Origin: CAIYOL01 sp964494805
GTDB taxonomy: Bacteria > Planctomycetota > Phycisphaerae > Sedimentisphaerales > Anaerobacaceae
DNA: 64,000 nt
NCBI GenBank assembly: GCA_964494805.1
Contig: CAZBST010000011.1
Coordinates: 15,998-79,997 of the forward strand
Reading direction: 5' to 3'
The notes beneath the pieces are model-generated. The model was not told where the DNA came from, ran no database searches, and worked only from the letters and a program-made list of their open reading frames with translations. Positions 50,476-60,139 of the stretch are shown in pieces. Both the position numbers and the translations under genes were made by a program. Within the stretch, counting starts at the first letter, position 1. Every line of letters begins with the position of its first letter.

Positions 50476-52818
50476 CTAACCCCTTATTGTGATACTGAAC
50501 ACATTGCGACCTCGGCGTGGATTATAAGATATTACTCCCTGTCTTCCTTCTGATGGACCTGGGTGTGCCTGTACGAATAGCCGAGCGAGAGCCAATCCTG
50601 CTTGTAAGCCATGTCCGTCATCTAAGGTCCAGAACTGGAACAATCTGTCACGATCTCTTTTTTTGATTAGTCGATTGCCGTCAGAAACTTCAATAATGGT
50701 GAGGTTGCCTTTACGTTTTACAGATATAGACACAACCTTCCTGTGCAAGCCTTTCTTTGGAGTATGTTGGCGGGCGTTCTTTATTAGATTATAGAGGACA
50801 AGCATCATAAGTTGGGGATCTGCTTTCATTAGGTATTTACTTGAACATATAATGTGACACTTTGGCAAAGGCCTGAAACACACATCAAGCACTCTTATAC
50901 AATTCTCAAGCATCTGTCGAAGAGGAAAACTCTTCGCCCTAAACCGCCCTACCCGCTCTCTTAGTGACTGGTCAAGTCCCAAGAATTGTTCTTTGCTGGA
51001 TGCTACTGGCACAAACTGGTATGCAGCAAGGCCGGTCAGTATAAAATCTGATAGAAGTATGATTTCCCGATCTGCCAATAGGTGCTCCCGGAGGTAGACA
51101 TCTATGTATTCCATTGGTGTACCTAGGTCATGTCGTAATCCGGTCAGCAAACTGGATAAGGCAACGAGTTTCTCATATTCGGCGGCCTTGTTCCGATCCC
51201 GAATCCGCTCAATAGCTTCTGATGCACACTGACATAGCTGGGTAAGAAATGTCTTATCCTTTTCATAGAAAGCGTATTGTTTTCCTGCTACGACAGCCAT
51301 CACCGCGATGACTGTGGTCCCAAATGGGCAAATCGGTGCGGCCATACCAGATATTGCGCGCCGAACTGCTGGTATGTACCGTCCCATCTTAGTGGCCTTA
51401 TCCACATCATGAATAAGAATAGAGGTCTTATTCTTAACGACATAACCTGTGGTTGTACGAATGAGGTTGTAACGTTTTTTGCAGAGATTTCTTGTCGCAA
51501 GCCTGCCATCAATCACCTCGGTCGTAAATGCGTGTTGAAGGTGATCGATGATATTCAATAAGTAGGCCTTCTCTTGTTTCCCCCAAAAGGCTACCGCTGA
51601 TGAGACAGTTCTGGCCCAGACATCTACTTCCGTAACACACCTTTGAAATGAAAGTGCCATATCAAGAGCTTTCTTTACATCAGCTTCTCTTTCCCGACTT
51701 TGACAACTCTCTATTAGCGAGTACAGATACTCCCCCAATGTTGAGAGAGCAATTTCATCGTCTAGGTTAAATCCGTCTGGCTTTGTTGGTGCCCGTAAAA
51801 CACCAACTGTTGTTCCTGATTGGCCCATTAGCGGTACGCAGAGAAATTCTCGTAGGTGTTTGCTGTCTCTTAGATGCCCACTAGGCTTTGGAGGCTCATC
51901 CGGTTCTACTGCGGCTAATTCTGCCTTGTCAGAAGCATTATTTAAGCGGAGCGAACGCCCAGTCCTCCACACCCAGCCAGTTAAACCCACACCTTTTGCA
52001 TAGAAACCACTGTTTTCCATGGTCTTGAGTTTCTTATATGAAGTTTTTCTCAGAATTAGGCGTTCCCCATAATCTACGTCCTCCCCGACTAGGAAAATAG
52101 AACAATGTTTGGCACCAATAATCTTAGGCAAATAATAAACTGACAATTCCAACAGTTCGTCCACAGTTTTGGCATGAACAGCTTTTTGTAGATATATCCT
52201 CAGAATATCTGGAGCAGGTTGCCATTGAGCCATCTTTGTTATGACCCAAGACAACAGTTTGGCAAAACGCCTTGCGGCTTGGTTTATCTCAGCAAGCTGA
52301 TCTGGAGTTCGGAGCCTTATACCGCTGAAGGCAGTCTCAAGCCCCTTTGCTGCTACTTTTCGGTCCTTGGTGGCAACGCCACAATCTGACACGATCTTTC
52401 CAATAAAAGGCAGTCCACCGTCTGTCCGAATGCCTCCGAATGCTCCACGAAGCTGACCTGCAAAGAAATATGCTACAATGCGCTTCCTCCAAGTGATCGG
52501 GACAGCAAAATCTAATAGACCATTATCGCAGACATGCCAGACAATATCTCTTACTCTTTTGCATTCTTGTACGAGACGTGCGTCGCTATGCCTGCAGCGA
52601 AGGAGACCTTTGGATGTTAACCGGATAGCAGTACAATAAGCACGGTGATTTGTTTCAAACGTCAAGGGGCGAACCCGTTCGTCAAGTATCCCTGTCCCAA
52701 CATCGTATGTTTTGGCAAACCAATTCTGCAAAGCTTGCAGAATTGGTTTGCGCCAGGACATTTCGAATTTTTTATGGTCAGCCATCTCCACTTTTCTTAT
52801 GCCATATACTGTTTCCAC
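50476..52818 (-). CDS. PocR/GAF-domain sensor histidine kinase
   Basis: A 780-residue soluble kinase without membrane helices. Residues about 45-195 resemble a PocR ligand domain (RCRHSDARLVQECKRVRDIV, CDNGLLDFAVPITW, AYFFAGQLRG), followed by two GAF-like regions (about 215-370 and 385-545, for instance VGLTGWVWRTGRSLRLNNAS and DKTFLTQLCQCASEAIERI). The kinase core has an H-box LLTGLRHDLGTPMEYIDVYL and an ATPase domain with LVLYNLIKNARQHTPKKG (N box), EVSDGNRLI and DGHGLQAGLALARLFVQAH (G boxes). PocR domains sense small organic compounds. The start is GTG at 52818; an ATG at 52785 is a fair alternative. Confidence 0.8.
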   Translation of the reverse strand: METVYGIRKVEMADHKKFEMSWRKPILQALQNWFAKTYDVGTGILDERVRPLTFETNHRAYCTAIRLTSKGLLRCRHSDARLVQECKRVRDIVWHVCDNGLLDFAVPITWRKRIVAYFFAGQLRGAFGGIRTDGGLPFIGKIVSDCGVATKDRKVAAKGLETAFSGIRLRTPDQLAEINQAARRFAKLLSWVITKMAQWQPAPDILRIYLQKAVHAKTVDELLELSVYYLPKIIGAKHCSIFLVGEDVDYGERLILRKTSYKKLKTMENSGFYAKGVGLTGWVWRTGRSLRLNNASDKAELAAVEPDEPPKPSGHLRDSKHLREFLCVPLMGQSGTTVGVLRAPTKPDGFNLDDEIALSTLGEYLYSLIESCQSREREADVKKALDMALSFQRCVTEVDVWARTVSSAVAFWGKQEKAYLLNIIDHLQHAFTTEVIDGRLATRNLCKKRYNLIRTTTGYVVKNKTSILIHDVDKATKMGRYIPAVRRAISGMAAPICPFGTTVIAVMAVVAGKQYAFYEKDKTFLTQLCQCASEAIERIRDRNKAAEYEKLVALSSLLTGLRHDLGTPMEYIDVYLREHLLADREIILLSDFILTGLAAYQFVPVASSKEQFLGLDQSLRERVGRFRAKSFPLRQMLENCIRVLDVCFRPLPKCHIICSSKYLMKADPQLMMLVLYNLIKNARQHTPKKGLHRKVVSISVKRKGNLTIIEVSDGNRLIKKRDRDRLFQFWTLDDGHGLQAGLALARLFVQAHPGPSEGRQGVISYNPRRGRNVFSITIRG

Positions 52819-52978
52819 ATACCTATTCTACGTGATTTCTCAAACATATGTTTCCTATAATGGGCAGATGTGCCTCCTTGCAATGAAACATGACACAAAG
52901 TTTCTTATCAAGTGCACAAAACTGCCGTATTTAATTTATACTAGACGCGAGCACTACTGTCAATAATTATCTGCTCGC

Positions 52979-53524
52979 ATGATAATGGATAGAGTTGTGC
53001 AAGCGATTCGCGAAAAAAGACCAGAGTTTGACATCAAAATAGATTCCATAAATGCACGAGGACTGGCACCATCTATAAAATTTACCGTTCAGCACAAAGA
53101 GCATAAAGAACCAGCGATGGATGAAGTACAGAAAGAATATGGCGAACGTATCAACCGTTCGGAAGTGGAAAAGGATCGTCTTTATCAACTATTAGGACAA
53201 GCTATCGACAAGGCTGGTGATGAGTTTATCACTGCGGGTCCCGGCGCTATTGTGGCGACCAATGGCTCCACCATTAACATTCAGCAGTATATTCATAATG
53301 CCCTTGAATTGCAAAAAGATATTGCAGATGAGCCGGAGGAAAGTAAAAGCTTTGCGAAAGTTGCCAAGAAAAGGGCGTTAGATATTATTAGCGAAGCGAT
53401 AAAAGATATCGCTAAGGGGCAAGTAAAAGAGGCAGCGAAACAGATTATCGAACTTGGTAAAGATTTAGGGCCGCTTGTTGCCAAGACGGCAGCTTATGCT
53501 TTTTTCAAGAGTATGATAGGATAA
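52979..53524 (+). CDS. Protein of unknown function, divergent from the PocR kinase
   Basis: A 181-residue protein I do not recognise. Residues 1-35 are mixed (VVQAIREKRPEFDIKID), 36-80 highly charged and probably helical, then a short glycine-rich turn AGPGAIVATNGSTINIQQY near 87-105, and a long basic helical end (ALDIISEAIKDIAKGQVKEA, then a hydrophobic tail AYAFFKSMIG). No signal peptide or clear membrane helix. A second ATG lies two codons in. It diverges from the kinase gene over 160 bases and stands alone. Confidence 0.55.
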   Translation: MIMDRVVQAIREKRPEFDIKIDSINARGLAPSIKFTVQHKEHKEPAMDEVQKEYGERINRSEVEKDRLYQLLGQAIDKAGDEFITAGPGAIVATNGSTINIQQYIHNALELQKDIADEPEESKSFAKVAKKRALDIISEAIKDIAKGQVKEAAKQIIELGKDLGPLVAKTAAYAFFKSMIG

Positions 53525-53564
53525 AGCACTTGCGGAGCTAAATACACTTCGGATTATTCGGGAT

Positions 53565-54272
53565 TTATCGCCTTCTTAGGTGGTTGCGTTTTTTCATTTC
53601 GGAGGGCAGTTCGATGCCGACTCGGCCTTTTGATTCTTTGAAGTCTACGATAATCTTGACCGCGTCCTCGGGCCTGTCCACTACCGTGAATACCTTGAGG
53701 TCTTTGGGGGAGATATGATGGTGCTCCTTGAGCATCTTTTTCTTCATCCAGTTAATGAGACCATCCCAGTAGTCGCTGCCCATCAGAATCACAGGGAATG
53801 ATGCCTGCTTTAATGTCTGAATCAAAACAAGCGATTCGGTGAATTCATCCATAGTTCCGTAACCGCCGGGGAAAACTATAAAGCCGTGGGCGTATTTGAG
53901 GAACATAACCTTGCGACAAAAGAAATACTTGAAGTGCAGTGAGAAATTCTGATACTCGTTTGGTATCTGCTCCAGCGGTATTTCAATATTCAGGCCGATA
54001 CTTTTACCGCCCGCTTTGGCGGCCCCCTTGTTGGCCGCTTCCATAATTCCGCCACCGCCGCCGGTTATTACCGCAAAGCCGGCCTTGACCATTCCCGAAG
54101 CTGTTTTTTCTGCAAGCTTATAGTATCGGCTGCCCGGCTTTGCACGCGATGAACCGAAAAACGACACTGCCGGCCCAACAGCGGCAAGCTCGTCAAAACC
54201 CTCGACGAACTCGGCCATTATCCGGAATATGCGCCAGAGGTCTCTTACCGGGCTTTCGGTAATATTCATCAT
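53565..54272 (-). CDS. LOG-family (TIGR00730-type) Rossmann protein
   Basis: A 235-residue protein with the family marks FFGSSRAKPGSRYYKLAEK, VITGGGGGIMEAANKGA and the signature FPGGYGTMDEFTE near residues 133-145. Proteins of this group split nucleoside monophosphates into base and ribose phosphate (cytokinin-activating LOG in plants, PpnN-like enzymes in bacteria). The catalytic Arg and Glu of the PGGxGTxxE region are present (FCRKVMF, DEF). The substrate here is not known. Confidence 0.87.
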   Translation of the reverse strand: MMNITESPVRDLWRIFRIMAEFVEGFDELAAVGPAVSFFGSSRAKPGSRYYKLAEKTASGMVKAGFAVITGGGGGIMEAANKGAAKAGGKSIGLNIEIPLEQIPNEYQNFSLHFKYFFCRKVMFLKYAHGFIVFPGGYGTMDEFTESLVLIQTLKQASFPVILMGSDYWDGLINWMKKKMLKEHHHISPKDLKVFTVVDRPEDAVKIIVDFKESKGRVGIELPSEMKKRNHLRRR

Positions 54273-54290
54273 AATAACCTCTCAACTTTT

Positions 54291-54402
54291 ACCGCAGAGC
54301 ACGCCGAGCTCGCAGAGAAAAAAGAGAATTTGGATTCCTGCTTTCGCAGGAATGACAAGTATTAAAAATCTCTGCGGTCTTAGCACTCTCTGCGGTTAAT
54401 CC
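54291..54402. repeat. Nested repeat: inverted CCGCAGAG/CTCTGCGG arms around a palindromic unit
   Basis: ACCGCAGAG near 54291 and CTCGCAGAG near 54309 face CTCTGCGG near 54370 and 54395. Between them, 54331-54357 is a fourth copy of the CTGGATTCC-type palindrome (TGGATTCCTGCTTTCGCAGG then AATGACA). It fills the gap between the LOG gene and nth. Confidence 0.65.
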
Positions 54403-54419
54403 TTCTTTATCAAGAAATT

Positions 54420-55100
54420 TCACCATAAAGCAGCCTTATCCGCTGCGGGGCAGAACTTGGCAATCCGGCAATTCTCACAATCAGGCTTACGTGCCTGGCA
54501 AACATTTCGCCCGTGAAGAATCAACAGGTGACTAAATAGTGTCCAGCTCTTCTTCGGTATTATTTCGGCCAAATCGAACTCCAGCTTAACCGGGTCGCTG
54601 TTTTCGGAAAGCTGCAATCGCCGGCTGAGCCGAATAACGTGCGTATCACAGGCTATCGCGGGTCGCCCGAAGGCATTACCCAATACGACATTTGCCGTCT
54701 TTCTTCCTACGCCGGGAAGTTTTACAAGTTCATCCATTGTATCAGGGACTTTGCCGTCAAATCGCTCAAGTATGGCCATGCAGCTATTCTTAATGCTGAT
54801 TGCCTTATTGTGGTAAAAGCCGGTGCTTTTTATATCCGATTCAATTTCCTTTATGTCGGCTTTCGCCCAGTCCTTGGCCGACTTATATTTTCTAAACACT
54901 TCTTTAGTCACCATATTTACACGCACGTCTGTGCACTGAGCAGACAAAATCGTCGCTATCAAAAGCTCCAGAGGATTCTTAAAATTAAGGGCGGTCTTAG
55001 CATCAGGGTATAACTTTTCCAGCAGAGGCAGAATCTTTTTCACCCTTACCGCTGCATCGGCCTTATCGACTTTTATTTTTATCTTCGCTTTTTTTGACAT
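54420..55100 (-). CDS. nth: Endonuclease III
   Basis: A 226-residue DNA glycosylase/AP lyase for oxidised pyrimidines. Features: LLIATILSAQCTDVRVN, the helix-hairpin-helix LVKLPGVGRKTANVVLGNAF with the catalytic Lys, the Asp in ACDTHVIRLSRR, and the C-terminal [4Fe-4S] motif CQARKPDCENCRIAKFC (C-x6-C-x2-C-x5-C). The extra basic N-terminal 14 residues are unremarkable. It lies 14 bases past the lipoprotein gene on the same strand. Confidence 0.95.
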   Translation of the reverse strand: MSKKAKIKIKVDKADAAVRVKKILPLLEKLYPDAKTALNFKNPLELLIATILSAQCTDVRVNMVTKEVFRKYKSAKDWAKADIKEIESDIKSTGFYHNKAISIKNSCMAILERFDGKVPDTMDELVKLPGVGRKTANVVLGNAFGRPAIACDTHVIRLSRRLQLSENSDPVKLEFDLAEIIPKKSWTLFSHLLILHGRNVCQARKPDCENCRIAKFCPAADKAALW

Positions 55101-55114
55101 AGTTTATTTTTGCG

Positions 55115-55795
55115 TCACTTTTTTCGAACCATCTCCCAATAATCCTCCATCGTGCCGCCGTCGGGGAAATCATATTTTTGGGTCATAATTATCTTATCGT
55201 CGCTGATTTTTTCCATAACGCGCCTCGATGTGCCCTGTCCCTGCAGGGACCACTGCCAATCCATAATTTCCTTATTTCCTTCGAGCCTGCCGGTGCCTTT
55301 GGCTATACAGCGCATACTGTCGAAGATATAGCCGACGATTTCACCGGTAGCCGGGTCGACGGTGCGAAGCTCGATACTTTTGAAAGTCGAGCCGATAAAT
55401 TTCGTGATGTCCTCGTCAGAGACGTGCAGAGTCTCCTTGTTGTATTTTCTCTGCTCTGGGGTTATTTCGGTTATCGTGGCGCGGCCTGAGATAATCAGGA
55501 ATTGACCGTTCAAAGCCAGCTCTATTTTTGTCAGGCCTTTGCCCTTTCCGCCGCTTGATTCGCCGGAGCCTTCCCACTCGCCGACGAGGGACCTGCTCCA
55601 ATCGTCATTGAGGGACTGCGGCTGGAATATCGACGAACCGCCTTCGTCGAGGTCTTTTGACTGGTTTGTCGCACAAGAGGTCATAATAAGCATAACTGCC
55701 AATAATATAAAAGATAATCTTACTGTATAAGAAATCAGTGATTGATATTCTCGAGGGCTTTTTTCAATTCGTCTCCGAAAGTTTTGCTGTGCCAT
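55115..55795 (-). CDS. DUF1579-like lipoprotein
   Basis: Up to 226 residues. A hydrophobic run (LSFILLAVMLIM) ends in TSCA, a lipobox-like site, so the mature protein would be lipid-anchored. The body (VGEWEGSGESSGGKGKG, LALNGQFLIISGRATI, GYIFDSMRCIAKGTGRLEG, KYDFPDGGTMEDYWEMVR) resembles DUF1579-type beta proteins. The only upstream ATG (55795) lies 61 bases inside dsbD and gives an N-terminus of 25 residues before the helix; the ATG at 55693 is too late for a signal peptide, and a CTG start is possible. Function unknown. Confidence 0.65.
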   Translation of the reverse strand: MAQQNFRRRIEKSPREYQSLISYTVRLSFILLAVMLIMTSCATNQSKDLDEGGSSIFQPQSLNDDWSRSLVGEWEGSGESSGGKGKGLTKIELALNGQFLIISGRATITEITPEQRKYNKETLHVSDEDITKFIGSTFKSIELRTVDPATGEIVGYIFDSMRCIAKGTGRLEGNKEIMDWQWSLQGQGTSRRVMEKISDDKIIMTQKYDFPDGGTMEDYWEMVRKK

Positions 55796-57600
55796 CTGAC
55801 CGGCTCCTTTCTGCCGGGGACAAATAACATACTGACAGGGACACCCGGCTCGTGATATATATCTTTAAGGGCTTTTGTCGCGGGGGCATCTGTTGCCGTC
55901 GTGTCGGCCTTTACGGCGACAACTCCTTTTTGCTTTATCAGTTCCGCGATGTCTTTGCGCCGGTAAACCAGCTTTTCGACGACTTTGCAGCTCAGGCACC
56001 AGTCGGCCGTGAATTTAATTAGAACGGGTTTATTTTCTGCAAGGGATTTTTCTATGAGACCGGCGTCGTATTTTTGCCAGTCTATCATCTCTTTTGGAGG
56101 GGACAACAGCCAGAAAGCTGCGCCGACAGCAAGCAATACAGCGATAGCCCGAACAATAATCTTATTTGAAGTTTTGGAATCAAAACCGACCCAGCCGCCC
56201 CACATCCAAGCGCAAAACGCAAGAACAACAGTATAATAAAGCACGCCGGTCCGTCGTTCCTGCTGGATTACGGTTATCATCCATACGGCAACGGCCAGGA
56301 GAATAAAGCCGACCGCTTTTTTGAAAATATCCATCCACTTTCCGGGTTTGGGCAAATTTTCGAGCAGCCCCGGAATTGAAGTCAGGATTACGTACGGCAC
56401 GGCCATCCCGACACCTATAATCATTATTGCAATGGTAGCCGGCAGCAAAGGCTGGGCCTGCGCCCAGGCGAATGCTGCCGCGAGAATACCAAAACTGCAG
56501 GGTGTGCTTAGGACAGCGGCCAGAAAACCCATCCCAACAGTTCCAAAATAACCTTTACCGGAGCCGGATTTGGCGGTGACTGATGAGGGAACAGTTACGG
56601 TAAAAACGTCGAACATAAACAGAGCCAGCACAACCAGCAATAGCGCCATAACTGTAACGAAGACGGGACTGCGGAACTGGTCACCCCACTGCAAAACCTG
56701 CCCATAGAAAACCTGTAAAACAATATTCGCCCCTGCAAGGCATGCGAAGAACAGTAATATCCCAAGACAAAAAGTAAGCCCCATTATCATTGATTTACTT
56801 TTGTCCTGTTTTGCCTGCTCGACAATTCGCATCACAATAAGAGGCAGCACCGGCCAGACGCACGGCATAATATTTAGAGATAGACCAGCCAAAAACGCCA
56901 AACCGAGTGCAAACCAGACCGGATAATCAACCCATTGTCTTGTCGTACTCGGTGCACTTGACGGTATTGCTTCTGTCGCTTCCGGCAGAACGAATTTTGC
57001 TTCGCTCGGAGGATAAGAAATTTTGACCTCCGTGCTCAATTGGCCAAAATCCGGAACTCGACATTGAATATCTGAGCACACTGCACCTTCGATGCCAACC
57101 TTAACGTCGACATTAACAACCTGACCAACCATTAAGGAAATCATCGCGGCATTAAAAGGCAGATACACCGTGAATTTATCACTGAAAACTTCAATTTTCT
57201 CGTTCAGGGTCTTGTCGAAATAGAAATGAAAGGGTGGAAATATCGGCTCAGAAAAAATTATGTGCTCCGCAGAAGGAACGAGTTTAAGATTCATTCCACC
57301 AGGAGCTGTCTTACCGGACGCATAGAAATGCCAGTCTTTTTTCAGTTCGAAATGAATCGCCAATGCGGATTTACCGCCAGGCATAACCATATCATGCTGA
57401 TTCTCAACAGAAATGGTAACGACGTCGGTTTCAATAACACCGCTATCCTGCGGTGCAGCAAGGCCATTGATGGCGAGGAATAAAATCAGGCACAAAATAG
57501 CAACGGACTCAGCGGTCTTTGCGGTAAAATTTGCTTTCACCTTTTTACCTTTTTTAAGACTACTCTTATTGTCCTTTTTGCTCAGAGTTCGGCTGCCCAT
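55735..57600 (-). CDS. dsbD: Thiol:disulfide interchange protein DsbD
   Basis: Carries electrons from cytoplasmic thioredoxin across the membrane to oxidised periplasmic proteins. All three redox centres are visible: an N-terminal beta domain with CSDIQC near 180, the membrane domain with NIMPCVWPVLPLI and LSTPCSFGILAAAFAWAQ, and a C-terminal thioredoxin domain with ADWCLSCKVVEKL. Eight helices are expected. The ATG at 57600 lies in the end of ftsH; a GTG at 57537 gives a more ordinary signal peptide (VKANFTAKTAESVAILCLIL). The part coding FTAKTAES looks like an ACCGCAAAGAC-type dispersed repeat. Confidence 0.9.
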   Translation of the reverse strand: MGSRTLSKKDNKSSLKKGKKVKANFTAKTAESVAILCLILFLAINGLAAPQDSGVIETDVVTISVENQHDMVMPGGKSALAIHFELKKDWHFYASGKTAPGGMNLKLVPSAEHIIFSEPIFPPFHFYFDKTLNEKIEVFSDKFTVYLPFNAAMISLMVGQVVNVDVKVGIEGAVCSDIQCRVPDFGQLSTEVKISYPPSEAKFVLPEATEAIPSSAPSTTRQWVDYPVWFALGLAFLAGLSLNIMPCVWPVLPLIVMRIVEQAKQDKSKSMIMGLTFCLGILLFFACLAGANIVLQVFYGQVLQWGDQFRSPVFVTVMALLLVVLALFMFDVFTVTVPSSVTAKSGSGKGYFGTVGMGFLAAVLSTPCSFGILAAAFAWAQAQPLLPATIAIMIIGVGMAVPYVILTSIPGLLENLPKPGKWMDIFKKAVGFILLAVAVWMITVIQQERRTGVLYYTVVLAFCAWMWGGWVGFDSKTSNKIIVRAIAVLLAVGAAFWLLSPPKEMIDWQKYDAGLIEKSLAENKPVLIKFTADWCLSCKVVEKLVYRRKDIAELIKQKGVVAVKADTTATDAPATKALKDIYHEPGVPVSMLFVPGRKEPVRWHSKTFGDELKKALENINH

Positions 57601-59554
57601 TCTTGGCCCGCTCGGCAGCTAACAAATCAGAAACCGTAGGCTTGTCCAGTTCGCCGCCTTCCAGTATCAATTTGACATCATCGGCATTAAGAGTTTCGTA
57701 TTTCAGCAGGGCCTTTGCTATTTTCTCAAGTTTATCTTTATTTGCCTCTATTAATTCCTTTGATTTTTTATAAGCCTGGTCGAGAAGCCTTTTCACCTCA
57801 CTATCAATTTCCTCAGCTGTTTTCTCTGAATAATCTTTCTCAGTCGGAATTATATACAAAAGGTCTCTAAGCCCTGAATCCTGTTCGTAGCTGATTGGAC
57901 CAAGTTTTTCGCTCATCCCCCAGGTCAAAATCATCTGTCTTGCAATACTTGTGGCCTGCTGGATATCGGCCTGTGCACCACTGGATATATCATCGCAGAA
58001 TATTTCTTCCGCAATGCGACCGCCAAAGCAGACCTGCAAAAGCGCCATACAATATCTTTTCGTATAATGCAGGCGGTCCTTTTCCGGAAGTGCAAAAGTC
58101 GCCCCGCCGAAGGGACCACGGGGGATAATGCTGACTTTATGCAGCGGGTCTGCATCTTTCAGCATCGATTGAACGAATGCATGGCCTGCCTCGTGATAAG
58201 CGGTAATTTTCTTGTCAGACTCATCGACAACTTTGCTTTTTCTGGCCCTTCCCCAGCGGACCTTGTCCCGCGCCTCTTCCAAATCGGCCGTCTCAACATA
58301 ATCTTTATCAGCCATAGTCGCCGCCAGAGCCGCTTCGTTAATAATAGCAGCCAGGTCTGCCCCGCTAAACATCGGTGTCCCGCGAGCTAATCTTTCCATG
58401 TTGGCATCAGGAGCTAATTTTACTTTCCTCGCGTGAACGCGGAGGATTTCAAGCCGACCTTTCAAATCCGGAAGGGGCACTGAAATTTGCCTGTCGAATC
58501 TTCCCGGCCGAGTCAACGCATGGTCTAAAATATCGCCACGGTTTGTCGCTGCTATCACTATTACTTGGTCGTTCGTATCAAAGCCGTCCATCTCAACCAA
58601 AATTGCATTTAGCGTTTGTTCACGTTCATCGTGTCCGCCGCCGACATAGCTGGCTCCACGCTTGCGCCCGATAGCATCAACTTCGTCGAGAAAAATAATA
58701 CAGGGTGAATTTTCTTTGGCCTGCTTGAACAAGTCTCGCACACGAGATGCTCCCACACCGACGAACATCTCCACAAAATCGCTGCCGGATATACTGAAGA
58801 ACGGAACATCGGCCTCGCCGGCTATTGCTTTGGCAAGCAGTGTTTTACCACAGCCCGGCGGCCCTACAAGTAAAACGCCGCGTGGAATTCGACCGCCAAG
58901 CCGTTGAAACTTTTTCGGGTTCTTCAAAAACTCGATTATCTCTGCTACTTCTTCCTTCGCTTCTTCGATACCGGCAACATCCTTAAATGTTATCTGGACA
59001 CGGTCCTTGCTTTGTAGTCGGTGTCTGCTTCGGCCAAACGACATCAGCATTCCTCCCGCACCGCTGCGAAGATTACGGGCAAACAAAAAGTAGAGAACCC
59101 CAAGCATCAAAAGTATTGGGAATATCATACTTGCCAGATTCCACAACCAGATGCGTGGCGGCTCACTAACAGTCTTTACTCCGTTTTCCTCCAGCAGTTT
59201 TCCAAGCCGCTCACCATACACCTCCGGCTTATAATAAACTATGAAACTGTCCTTGCCTTTGCCTTTCTGTTTGGCAATGCCCTGCTCGTTGAATTTACCT
59301 GTTATCTCTGTGTCTTTTATAGTAACGCTCTCGACGTCTTTGTTTTCAACATAATTGACAAATTCGTCCCAACGAATCTCCTCGACACTCTGCCACTGTT
59401 GCAGCAGCAGCATCACTGTGAATATCAGGATTCCAATTATCAAGTAGGTAAAAGGCCCATATTTATAGGCCGGCAGTGGAGACTTTTTGCCTGACCCTTC
59501 TTGCAGACCACGATGTGACCGAGACGGCTTCTTATTTTGTTTTTTACCCATCAT
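57566..59554 (-). CDS. ftsH: ATP-dependent zinc metalloprotease FtsH
   Basis: Membrane AAA+ protease that removes damaged or unassembled membrane proteins and controls lipid synthesis enzymes. The 662-residue chain has a basic N-terminus, two helices (YLIIGILIFTVMLLLQQW near 37-54 and MIFPILLMLGVLYFLFA near 143-159), Walker A GPPGCGKTLLAKAIAGE, Walker B CIIFLDEVDAIGRKR, the second region of homology ATNRGDILDHALTRPGRFDR, and the zinc site AYHEAGHAF with a distant acidic partner. The length and the MM start are ordinary. Confidence 0.96.
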   Translation of the reverse strand: MMGKKQNKKPSRSHRGLQEGSGKKSPLPAYKYGPFTYLIIGILIFTVMLLLQQWQSVEEIRWDEFVNYVENKDVESVTIKDTEITGKFNEQGIAKQKGKGKDSFIVYYKPEVYGERLGKLLEENGVKTVSEPPRIWLWNLASMIFPILLMLGVLYFLFARNLRSGAGGMLMSFGRSRHRLQSKDRVQITFKDVAGIEEAKEEVAEIIEFLKNPKKFQRLGGRIPRGVLLVGPPGCGKTLLAKAIAGEADVPFFSISGSDFVEMFVGVGASRVRDLFKQAKENSPCIIFLDEVDAIGRKRGASYVGGGHDEREQTLNAILVEMDGFDTNDQVIVIAATNRGDILDHALTRPGRFDRQISVPLPDLKGRLEILRVHARKVKLAPDANMERLARGTPMFSGADLAAIINEAALAATMADKDYVETADLEEARDKVRWGRARKSKVVDESDKKITAYHEAGHAFVQSMLKDADPLHKVSIIPRGPFGGATFALPEKDRLHYTKRYCMALLQVCFGGRIAEEIFCDDISSGAQADIQQATSIARQMILTWGMSEKLGPISYEQDSGLRDLLYIIPTEKDYSEKTAEEIDSEVKRLLDQAYKKSKELIEANKDKLEKIAKALLKYETLNADDVKLILEGGELDKPTVSDLLAAERAKNGQPNSEQKGQ

Positions 59555-59602
59555 TTATATCTCGTCTCTATTGGTTTAGCTCATCAGTTGCAACTTGCGA
59601 TT

Positions 59603-60139
59603 TTACCATTCTTTTTCCATCAATTCTACGATTCTTCGCGCCAGATTGTTTGCCGCAAGGGTTGCCCCATACCGAAATCCCTGTTCCTGCCATTCGGAGA
59701 AGCTGGCCGAGGCGCTAACAGACTCGTTGTCTATCAGCAATTCTCCTGTTTTTAGATTTTTCCAGTTAACTACAGCCTGCACTTCCACCTCTTTCTCCAG
59801 AGGCCTGCCGGTCTGTCGTTCCGTGCTGAGCCACGATTCTTTAACTAACATAATCTGGCCGCTTATTACGGTGTCAGCCCGGTCTCTGCTGGAGATTATC
59901 TTATATGGTGTCTCTGCCTCGATGCGCTTCGCCAGAGCATCAGTCAGCTCGTATTCCACTCCACGCCGAAAGCTTTGATTATCAAACATCTCCACGTAGA
60001 CGCTGCCTACATCTTCCGGAAACAACGATTTGTTGGAATAGCCGGCACATCCACAAAAACTTGCAAATGATGCGATAGTTATGCCGAATAAAATTATAAA
60101 AGCAGTTTTTCGAGTTTCTCTGTGACATCCTTTTTCCAT
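59603..60139 (-). CDS. lptE: LptE-like LPS-assembly lipoprotein
   Basis: A 178-residue protein from the ATG at 60139, which has AAGGGG upstream; a longer frame to 60217 lies inside the BamD-like gene. The hydrophobic start ends in CGCAGYSN, a lipoprotein site. The body (LFPEDVGSVYVEMFDNQSFR, VEYELTDALAKRIEAET, ADTVISGQIMLVKESWLS, TGELLIDNESVSASASFSEW) matches LptE, which plugs LptD in the outer membrane for lipopolysaccharide export. It overlaps the upstream BamD-like gene by 46 bases. LPS-type outer membranes occur in many planctomycetes, so the call is plausible, though remote. Confidence 0.75.
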   Translation of the reverse strand: MEKGCHRETRKTAFIILFGITIASFASFCGCAGYSNKSLFPEDVGSVYVEMFDNQSFRRGVEYELTDALAKRIEAETPYKIISSRDRADTVISGQIMLVKESWLSTERQTGRPLEKEVEVQAVVNWKNLKTGELLIDNESVSASASFSEWQEQGFRYGATLAANNLARRIVELMEKEW

